From Maratus speciosus (Eukaryota; Arthropoda; Arachnida; Araneae; Salticidae), in contig OZ010786.1 of the NCBI GenBank assembly GCA_963932465.1, positions 596,863,038 through 596,927,037 on the forward strand: a stretch of DNA of 64,000 nucleotides, in the 5' to 3' direction. Each line of letters starts with the position of its first letter. Within the stretch, counting starts at the first letter, position 1. The position numbers were made by a program, and so were the translations under genes. Under the pieces are notes generated by a model. The model was not told the DNA's origin. It was given only the letters and a program-made list of their open reading frames with translations, and made no database searches. Of this stretch, positions 56,340-64,000 are shown in pieces.

Positions 56340-57510
56340 TTACCCGGTGCGTTAAAAAATCTTACAAATCACGAAAAAAATATCTAAAAATCATAATAAA
56401 AAATTTCAAAAAATTAAAAAATCCTTGACGAATTCCAATTAAACTTTATTGAAACAAGAACAAAATTTACTGTTTTGGGCTAGAAGATATTATAAACAGG
56501 ATTCTGTTTAGTAATGCGAAAATACCGTGCCTAATCACAGAAAAAAGGATAAAACCCTTAAAATGTCAAAAATCACAGAGGTCAAAATTTATTATATTGG
56601 TCTAAAAGATGACACGATTCTTTCATCGAATGTAAAAAAATTGTTACGGAATGCGAAACCTCTAAAAATTGCATAAAAAAATTCGCAAGAAATTCAAAAC
56701 TCACTATGCGAATTTCGAATAAACTTTACTGAAAATGCGACAAAATTTGCAATTTGGAGTAAAAGTTTAAAATCAGATCTATTTTTACTAATCTACAGAA
56801 ATCGCCACGAAACAAACAAGCAACAACAGCAGAAAAAACACTAAAAATCGCATTAAAAATTTTTAAAAAGTAAAAAATGGCCGATTAGAAAACTTAGTAC
56901 CGTGGGCTAAGACATAGTAACGGGAATTGTGTCACAAATTAAAAAAAAAAAAAAAACGGCGCGGAAACAAATATAAAAACGCTAAAAATTTAGAAATTGC
57001 AGAAGACAAAATGTTCCGTATTACGTTAAATGTCTAAAACAGAATTCCTTTTACGGATGTCAAAAAATCGTCAAAAAACACAAAAAGAATGCTAAAAATC
57101 GCATTAAAAATCCCATAAAAATCTCAAAAACACCAAAAATCGCGAAGGACGAAATTTACTATAATGGGCTGAAATTTTGAAACCTATTTTTTTTTACGAA
57201 AATCAAAGTATAGCAGCGGAACTTGAAAAAATGTTAAAACAGAGTATGTACGCTTCAAGGGTTTTCAAGGACTTTTACCAGAATTTTCGGAAAATAATAT
57301 TTGGATTATTTAATGAAAAAATAATCTATCTTCAGATATAGCGACCAGTACTGTACGGCATTTCTGATTCAAGTACACCTAAAATCACCTGAATCCCCTG
57401 ATGCCTGCGAACCCTCTAAAAATCACATTAATATTCAATAATAAATGAAAAATCGCAGATGTCAAAATTGTTAATTTTGTGGGCATAATGTCTACAACAT
57501 AGCTGCCAAC
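56340..57510. repeat. Degenerate ~170-200-bp repeat block
   Basis: Recurrent text: AAAAATCGCA, GAGGACAAAATTTACTAT, GGGCTAAAA, then GTAAAAAAATCGCCACGAAA and GCTAAAAATCGCATTAAAAA. The same repeat, less diverged, is at 60560-61560. Confidence 0.6.
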
Positions 57511-57962
57511 TTTTCCTTTTTTTGTACTAGAAAAATTTAATAGAAATTTTTTGCCTTATTTCATTAGCAATTAAGTCAATCAATTCCAGCAGTCCTGCTC
57601 GGTCTGAAAAGTGATCTCGCGCTTGCAAATTGCTGAATGTGCGTGTTTCGAGTGTTTATGGAATGTAGTTCTACTTAGTCAGGCGCAATCGAAACTGTCT
57701 TGATAGTATGTTTCATTCGCTTGCATAAAAACTGCTAAGCCCCTGCGTAATGTTAAACTCAGTGTGTCGATAACACCCTGTATATAATGCTACATCCAAA
57801 GCAGGTAAATTCATTCGAGTTTTGTGATTTGGATTAGCACGATGTTTTGTTCACGCTGGGTTTCTAATTTAAATGCTAACCCTTCAGAGCCTGTTTTTGA
57901 TCCTAAAAAGCATGCTTACTTGTTGTACAATTTCGATTATACAGAAAACGGCACATGTTATA

Positions 57963-59488
57963 CACTATGACGCAAAAGTTTAGACAATGACGTCATTCAG
58001 CTTTAAAATGTAGAATTATGACGTCAGAATTACAAAAACCTGTAAATATATTCAAAAACTGATTTAAAATGCTATGTACAAAAGACAGTCGTTTTATTTG
58101 CTGTAATACTAATTTTTTTCATAAAAATTCAAATGTGCTTGTCGCAAAAGTTTAGACACTATTCTAAATTTCTTTGAATATTCGCTGGCATATGCAAATT
58201 TAGAATCGATGATGTCACAAATTTGGAGTACTTAAGTTCTGCAAACGATTGCGCTTCATAGTCGACATGCCGAGAGCTAAAGAAATTCAAGTGAATGAGG
58301 TTTCAAGGATTTGGCAGTTGAAAGGTGAAGGGAAGAGCGTTTCTGAAATTTCTGCTATTATTAATAGGTCAAAAAAATCTATTTATCGAGTTTTATCGAG
58401 TGGTTCCGAATATAAAGCAAAATGTCGGTCTGGGAGGCCACGTGTGACAAATGTACGAGAGGATAGCCTGATACAAAGACTAGCGAGTACTCAACAAATG
58501 AGCGTACGTGGAGTTCAAAGCTCATCGGGACTCTCTGTATCAAAGGATACGATTCGTAGACGAATTTTGGGAAAAGGAACAATCGTTTATAGCAAAATGC
58601 AGAAGAAACCAGCTCTGAAACCACATCATAAGTTACAAAGACTTATGTGGGCTCGAAAGCATATGTCATATGGAGAGAAATGGCAGTCAGTCATATTTAG
58701 CGATGAAAAAAAGTGGAATCTGGATGGTCCAGATGGTTGTTTATCGTATTGGCATGACTTGCGGAAGAAACCTCGACGTTTTTTTAGTCGCAGACAAGGA
58801 GGGGGCTCGGTGATGGTTTGGGCAGCCTTTTGCTATAATGGACAAGTATCTCTGACCTTCACCAGTGGTCGTCAAACTTCACAGCATTATACACAGACAT
58901 TAGAAGAAAACCTACTGCCATTTGCTGAGCTTCTAGGGGGTCCTCAGTGGGAATTTCAGCAAGACAATGCTTCAATTCACACTGCAAAACATTCAAAATC
59001 TTGGTTTAATTCCCATAATATAAGAGTTCTCGACTGGCCAGCATGTAGCCCAGATCTTAACCCTATAGAAAACCTTTGGAGCATCATGTGTCGCAAAGTT
59101 TATAGCAACGCTAGACAATACTCTTCTGAAAAGGAACTTAAGACATCTATTGAGAATGCATGGTACGATATCGATCCACAAACTATGCAAGATTTAGTTT
59201 CTTCCATGCAATCTCGTGTATATGACGTAATACATAAGCATGGATGCGCAACCAGGTTTTAAAAATTGTTTATTTCGATTTTATTTAATTTGTGTCTAAA
59301 CTTTTGAGACAGCAGTTTATTTTTGTTACCATTTAATTTATTGCAATATGCACAATTCCACTTTTCTTTGTTATAAATATTGTTTATATGTACAGCACAT
59401 TAATTTCAAGCAGTGATTTGAAAATTGAATAAATATTTTTCAAAGTATGTAAGAATTTCTTCATTGTCTAAACTTTTGCGTCATAGTG
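57963..59488 (+). mobile_element. Complete Tc1-like transposon with IR/DR ends
   Basis: Bounded by TA (57961-57962 and 59489-59490). The termini start CACTATGACGCAAAAGTTTA in perfect inverse over ~28 bp. The core CGCAAAAGTTTAGACA is repeated inside each end at 58143-58160 and, inverted, at 59289-59307. This gives two sites per end, as in the IR/DR class of Tc1 elements such as Tc3 and Sleeping Beauty. Total length 1526 bp. All parts appear intact, so this copy may be recent. Confidence 0.92.
58267..59262 (+). CDS. Tc1-family transposase, apparently intact
   Basis: A 331-residue transposase that binds the element ends and cuts and joins DNA at TA sites in the nucleus. I chose the ATG at 58267 (MPRAKEI) because the family normally starts this way; an in-frame ATG six codons upstream (58249) is possible. 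The N-terminal half has a paired-type double helix-turn-helix (about residues 12-45 and 70-110), with the GRPR hook in SGRPRVTN between. The catalytic domain has VIFSDEKKW (first Asp), QQDNASIHTA (second Asp) and SPDLNPIENLW with Glu exactly 34 residues after the second Asp, the DD34E signature of Tc1. GGGSVMVWAAF is the glycine-rich box. There is no stop or frameshift. It is the only gene in the window likely to make an active protein. Expression would depend on sequences between the left end and the ATG, where I see no clear promoter. Confidence 0.93.
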   Translation: MPRAKEIQVNEVSRIWQLKGEGKSVSEISAIINRSKKSIYRVLSSGSEYKAKCRSGRPRVTNVREDSLIQRLASTQQMSVRGVQSSSGLSVSKDTIRRRILGKGTIVYSKMQKKPALKPHHKLQRLMWARKHMSYGEKWQSVIFSDEKKWNLDGPDGCLSYWHDLRKKPRRFFSRRQGGGSVMVWAAFCYNGQVSLTFTSGRQTSQHYTQTLEENLLPFAELLGGPQWEFQQDNASIHTAKHSKSWFNSHNIRVLDWPACSPDLNPIENLWSIMCRKVYSNARQYSSEKELKTSIENAWYDIDPQTMQDLVSSMQSRVYDVIHKHGCATRF

Positions 59489-59490
59489 TA

Positions 59491-59809
59491 TATCTGGCTT
59501 TGTTATGTTGAAACAAATGTGTGACATAAACGACTGCCATGCATGGTATCCTGATGCAGTTTTTGATAAAGCTTGCTAGTCAAGCGAATTCTATGCAAAG
59601 TTGATCAAACACGACCATGTTTTCGTTGAGTTTGGATCAATCAGTGATACGACAGAAGACTATCTGTCCGAATACTTTAGTTGACTCTCTTTGTTTGAAA
59701 CAAATGAGTAATTTTTTTTAGTTACGCAGTAAATTTTAAAAATTTGTGATTTATTAAGAAATCACAATTTAAATTTAAAATTAAATTTAATTTTTGATTC
59801 TCACAATTT
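59491..59809. other. Stretch without recognised features
   Basis: Flank of the Tc1 element; no gene or repeat recognised. Confidence 0.4.
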
Positions 59810-59813
59810 TTAA

Positions 59814-60013
59814 CCCCTTGGGGACGAGCGACACGTTTTCGTGCCTGAAATAGGCCTAAGGATCTTCGTTTATCCTCACCAGTAAAACTTTACTGTAAAA
59901 TTTGCCTTATTTAATCCGAGCATTTTCCCTATTTGAATAGGCACAAACCTCTGTTTTTTAAAACCGGTATCAAAGTAATAAATATTTCGTAAAAGGCTCC
60001 CATCGCGAAGGGG
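59814..60013. mobile_element. TTAA MITE (200 bp) with CACG palindrome
   Basis: Flanked by TTAA. Ends CCCCTTGGGGACGAGCG and CCCCTTCGCGATGGGAG. CACGTTTTCGTG lies 18 bp from the left end (59832-59843). Confidence 0.7.
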
Positions 60014-60775
60014 TTAACTTGATAAAATTATTCAATAATTCATTAAAAATGCCTACATTGTACACAGAACGAATGCTCAGCCTGCTGATGACAAATCTGA
60101 AAACACCAAAAAATTGGACATGGCATACAAATAGCTGGGTATATTATAATATTCAACTTGTGATCTCGCATACATAGCCACCACTGATGTTCTAACATTC
60201 AGAACCAACTGATCTCGCATTCAAAAAATCAGTGATGTTACACTTTTTCAAAATGCCTGCATTCAACAACTCTGATTGTTGGATGTGAGAAAAGGCGGTG
60301 GTACATCCTTCATCAGTTGACTTGTCGAGTGTTTCTGCGAGCAAGACTGGTTGTTCCCATCGGCCTGATGTAGAGGTGTTATGTGACGACAGTGATGACG
60401 AATTCTTGCCGAGCCCAAAGCGTCCGAAATGAGCCTTGAGATGCGGTACGCCCGTGCCCAGTTATTGCACTCAAAACCTGCTTTTTTTCATGAAAAAAAT
60501 AAGCGTAAAATGTTGACAGCTATGCTAAAACCGAATTTTTTTTTAATGTAAAAAAATTATCGTGAAACGTGAAATGATGACAAAAATCCCATTAAAACTC
60601 GCTGAAAATACAAAACTCGCTGAGGACAAAATACACAATAGTGGACTAAAACATTGTAACCGGAATTATTTTAGAATAAATCTCCACCGAATACGAAAAA
60701 TTGCGTTAAAAATCTTTAAAAATTCAAGACTTGCGAATATATATATACAATATATATATATATATATATATATAT

Positions 60776-61036
60776 GTTACGGGCCAAACCCAATTTTAGG
60801 CCAAACTAGTTTATCCTAACGCGCATCGAATAAACTAGTTTTTCCTAGGCCAAACTAGTTTATACTGACGCCCATAGGATAAACTAGTTTTTCCTAGGCC
60901 AAACTAGTTTATACTGACGCCCATTGGATAAACTAGTTTTTTCTTGGCCAAAGTAGTGTGGCCTAACACTCATAGGTCAAACTAGTTTAGCCTGCTATTC
61001 ACTGGTCTGAACTAGTTTATCCTAGGCCAATCTAGC
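60776..61036 (+). repeat. AAACTAGTTT palindrome array 1
   Basis: After (TA)n comes GTTACGGGCCAAACCC, then about eight AAACTAGTTT palindromes. They alternate as GGCCAAACTAGTTTATCCT and GGATAAACTAGTTTTTCCT with ACGCCCAT spacers, so each pair forms a larger hairpin. Confidence 0.85.
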
Positions 61037-61559
61037 CTGCTTTTTTTCACGAAAAAAATAAGCGTAAGATGTTGGCAGCTATGCTAAAACCGAATTCTTT
61101 TTTTAATGTAAAAAGATTATCGTGAAACGTGAAATGATGACAAAAATCCCATTAAAACTCGCTGAGGACAAAATACCCTATAGTGGACTAAAACATTGTA
61201 ACCGGAATTATTTTAGAATAAATCTCCACCGAATACGAAAAATCGCGTTAAAAATCTTTAAAAATTCAAGACTTGCGAAGACAAAATTTACCCTATTAGG
61301 ATAAAAGTTTGAAACCGAACTAATTTTACAAATGGCAAAAAATCGCAGTAAAAAAACGATGAAATTGCATTAAAAATCGTAGAGGACAAAAAGTACTATA
61401 GTGGGCTAAAACATTTTAACTGGAATAATTTTCCCGAACGTAAAAAAATCGCCACAAAAAGAGTAAAATCAAATTAAAAATATCTTGAAATTCAAAAATT
61501 TCGAAGAATAAAATGTACTATGTTAAGCTATAAGTCCGAAACCGAATACTTATAAATTT

Positions 61560-61600
<41 letters not shown>

Positions 61601-61603
<3 letters not shown>

Positions 61604-61905
61604 ACCGGCCAAACCCGATTTTAGGCCAAACTAGTTTATCCTAACGCGCATCGGATAAACTAGTTTTTCCTAGGCCAAACAAGTTTATCCTAACGCCCAT
61701 AGGATAAACTAGTTTTTCCTAGGCCAAACTAGTTTATCCTGACGCCCATAGGATAAACTAGTTTTTCCTAGGCCAAAATAGTGTGGCCTAACACTCATAG
61801 GTCAAACTAGTTTAGCCTGCTATTCATTGGTCTGAACTAGTTTATCCTAGGCCAATCTAGTTTATCCTAGTCCAATTCAATTTGGCGTGCTTTTATTGAT
61901 GCCAA
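61601..61905 (+). repeat. AAACTAGTTT palindrome array 2
   Basis: Same order of units as array 1 after (TA)n: GTTACCGGCCAAACCCGATT, then alternating palindromes, TGGCCTAACACTCATAGGTC, GCCTGCTATTCATTGGTC and a tail TTCAATTTGGCGTG. Confidence 0.85.
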
Positions 61906-62262
61906 CCAGTGTTGATCACGCTCACAAAGGAAAACAAAGTACTAATTCAAACTCAAATTCTATTTCTCAAAAATTAGCCAAGTTCAAGCTCAAATTCGAA
62001 ATTTTTCAAATGAATACGCTCAACTCAAACACATCTAGGAAGTGAGAAAACTCGTTTTTTTATTTTTATTTTTTTAAATATAATAGAAGTTTAGCTTCCA
62101 AATTTACAAAAAAAATTTATTTAGTATTTTGGTTATTCGATGTAAGGGTCTTTACGGTTTCGCCCAATTTTCCTTCCTGACACTCGGTCGGAACTCAGTT
62201 TGGGAATAACTTTTATCGAGAGTTCGGACCGTTATGGACCGGGACTCAATTTTTTTTTCGGC
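61906..62262. other. Stretch without recognised features
   Basis: Short AACTCAAA(T/C) repeats at 61940-62030, nothing coding. Confidence 0.4.
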
Positions 62263-62266
62263 TTAA

Positions 62267-62466
62267 CCCTCCGTCTACCAGACGGGTCCATTGGACCCGA
62301 CAGGTACATACAAAATATTCATTCAAACCAGAAATTTCTTTAAAATAAACTAAGTATATAAACCAGACAAAAATAAGGTAAATAAATAAGTTAAATAGTT
62401 TTAAATAAAAATTCTGGTGTAGAACGTTTTATTAAAACTTGAATAAAATTCCCGGTAGATCTAGGG
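62267..62466. mobile_element. TTAA MITE (200 bp), GGGTCC-palindrome family, copy 3 (inverse)
   Basis: Flanked by TTAA (62263-62266, 62467-62470). In reverse complement it is nearly identical to 55783-55982, including ACGTTCTACACCAGAATTTT. The palindrome GGGTCCATTGGACCC is at 62284-62298, 17 bp from the left end. Confidence 0.88.
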
Positions 62467-62699
62467 TTAAGTCGGGACTGGACTGCATTCTTTCTTGAGG
62501 ATCACACAGGCAGAAGTTTTCAGCCCAGTTTTCAACCAACTCATATGAAAATCATTTGGATCGGCAGGATCTCTGATCTGTTCAGTAAAAATATCAGTAA
62601 CATTTGGCCAGTAACATTATTCCACAATTAAAATTTATACATTTATTATTTGTATAAATTTTTACTTTCCCCTATCTTTACAAAAATAAAGTATTGGAT

Positions 62700-62890
62700 A
62701 TATGAAAATTTTCGACCTCCGGCTTTCGACGGATTTACACGTTTTAGGGGTCGAAAAACATGTTTTTACAAAACGTCTGTCTGTGATTCTGTCTGTCTGT
62801 CTGTATGTGTGTGACACAAATAATGTGGGCGCTCTAGCTAATGCACGGATTTTCACCAAACTTCAGATTCAATTAGATGTTGACATAAGT
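62700..62890 (+). repeat. GTCTGTCTG-type dispersed repeat, copy 2
   Basis: TTCGACCTCCGGCTTTCGAC, CTGTCTGTCTGTATGTGTGT and CACGGATTTTCACCAAACTT follow one another. Related in layout to 37250-37400. Open frames across it are incidental. Confidence 0.4.
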
Positions 62891-63640
62891 TGTGGATTTT
62901 TTTTCTTTTCTATGCGTTTCCGTCTTAGAAGATTTTACTGTATAGAATTATTTTTAATTTTTAAATCTCCAAGCCATAGAATGTGGATTAAAGATATTAA
63001 CGATTCTACTGTAAACTATATTGATTTTTTAATGAATCTCTATTTGTATGAGAAAATCTGAATAATTATTAATACCACTAATTTTTTTACACGGCTTTTA
63101 GACTTGAACATCTGAAAAATTTTATATAAAAAAAATTCAAAGACAGAATCATGTTAGAGAAAAAAGCTTAGTTATAGTTAAGTTCCTTTTTTAGCAGGTC
63201 CGTCGTCTCTAGCAAATGCATTATATTTTTTTCAAACGGATTATTATATCCCACTTGCACCGATTAAAAAAAATTATGTTTAAAACAGGATTTCGTCATA
63301 CACATGTTCTTCTAACAGGTTTTACAGTACTGTATCCCCATCCGTATAAATGTCTATGTACTATTCTTTAAATAGAATTTTAATTGTGGAATAATGGTAG
63401 TTTAAAAATATATGTATTTTAGGCCAAACTGGGACCTGGACTTTGCCGGATTTTTGAAAGTTCCAGATTTCTGAAGGAATATCAAATGTACTTCTGATAT
63501 TCTTAATGGTGCATTTGTTCATAAATGATTCAAAGCTCATGATGATTCATATTTCGTAACTACCGGGGACAGTATCCCGCTCCCCATAGAATAAAATATA
63601 TTATACAGGGGGGACGGCAATGCTACTTTGCACAAGGTTG
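62891..63640. other. AT-rich stretch without recognised features
   Basis: No gene or element end recognised. AATAAAATATATTATACAGG at 63591 resembles the flank of the Helitron-like end at 4220. Confidence 0.35.
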
Positions 63641-63982
63641 GCGCCGGAGCGAAAGTTGGGATCACTAAAAGCATATCAAATTGCATTGGCCTAGAATAAA
63701 CTAGAAGGTTGGCGACGGGGCGTTCTTTGGTATCAATAAAATCACGCCAAATTGAATTGGCCTAGGATAATCTAGTTCGGACCAATGAATAGCAGGCTAA
63801 ACTAGTTTATACTATGAGCGTTAGGCCAAACTAATTTGGTCTAGGAGAAACTAGTTTATCCTATGGGCGTTAGGATAAACTAGTTTGGCCTAGGAATAAC
63901 TAGTTTATCCTATGAGCGTTAGGATAAACTAGTTTGACCTAGGAAATACTAGTTTGGCCTAAAATCGGGTTTGGCCGGTAAC
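63640..63982 (-). repeat. AAACTAGTTT palindrome array 3, inverted
   Basis: Read in reverse complement from 63982, GTTACCGGCCAAACCCGATT is followed by the same unit order as array 2, ending in TTCAATTTGGCGTG then ATTTTATTGATACC. The terminal unit (GTTGGCG(C/A)CGG-GCG ... GGCCTAG(A/G)ATAA) is present twice (63640-63705, 63706-63775). The outer side is again an (AT)n tract. Confidence 0.82.
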
Positions 63983-64000
63983 ATATATATATTAAATATA

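Larger units (their letters stand above)
60477..61905 (+). repeat. Tandem duplicated block (560-bp offset) with AAACTAGTTT arrays
   Basis: CCTGCTTTTTTTCA(T/C)GAAAA at 60477 and at 61037 begins two copies that stay over 90% identical through GTGAAACGTGAAATGATGAC, CATTGTAACCGGAATTATTT and AAAATCTTTAAAAATTCAAG. Copy 1 continues into (TA)n and an array at 60776-61036; copy 2 has extra repeat units, (TA)n and an array at 61601-61905. The shared units are the less-diverged form of the repeat at 56340-57510. Confidence 0.8.

Noticed and set aside
62702..63061. 119-codon open frame after the GTCTGTCTG repeat
   Set aside because: It begins in a dispersed repeat and continues into AT-rich sequence; no domain recognised.

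Overview
The window is AT-rich eukaryotic DNA that reads as a dense, nested graveyard of transposable elements. I found no host gene I would defend. The mix of elements points to an arthropod, perhaps an arachnid, but that placement is an inference from TE content only: Tc1/mariner, pogo, Merlin, hAT, piggyBac-like and Helitron DNA elements, tRNA-derived SINEs, a Ty3/gypsy retrotransposon and a DUF4817-type IS630-related transposase.

Layout. 0-5 kb: the 3' end of a Helitron (helicase C-terminus, hairpin, CTAG terminus), decayed ~180-bp tandem repeats and a second Helitron-like 3' end. 5-11.3 kb: a 2.5-kb hAT-type element containing a 255-bp-arm foldback, then a pogo-like element (TA target), then nested MITEs with clear duplications. 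11.5-18 kb: a GCCGCAC-phrase element, a 1.07-kb Tc1-type element with long inverted repeats, and a 2.9-kb pogo-like element with a DDE_1 remnant. 18-22.5 kb: a minus-strand Ty3/gypsy pol (protease, RT, RNase H, integrase, 3' LTR) broken by frameshifts and by a TTAA MITE inside RT, plus a Tc1 fragment. 24-27 kb: a Merlin transposase split by a 168-bp MITE. 27.4-37.2 kb: GC-tract satellite, long degenerate minisatellites, hairpin MITEs, a Tigger-like element and a SINE, all lying between a pair of matching inverted ends. 37-47 kb: Tigger end, TTAA MITEs, a second intact-ended pogo-like element, an ~835-bp tandem triplication and a tRNA-Ser SINE with an 11-bp duplication. 48-53.6 kb: a run of GAGTG hairpins and foldbacks carrying hammerhead-like cores. 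53.9-56 kb: a broken IS630-type transposase and a hAT MITE with a piggyBac-like MITE nested inside. 58-59.5 kb: a complete, apparently intact Tc1-like transposon. 60-64 kb: duplicated repeat blocks carrying arrays of the palindrome AAACTAGTTT.

The strongest theme is a swarm of about 15 short TTAA-flanked elements from several unrelated families. At least seven carry a short perfect or near-perfect palindrome 13-18 bp from one end. This resembles the piggyBac end layout (terminal repeat, spacer, palindromic subterminal repeat). A second theme is three or four TA-flanked elements whose ends begin GGG and are built from a family-specific iterated phrase; two retain pogo-type coding remnants. The only gene here that looks able to make a functional protein is the Tc1-like transposase at 58267-59262.
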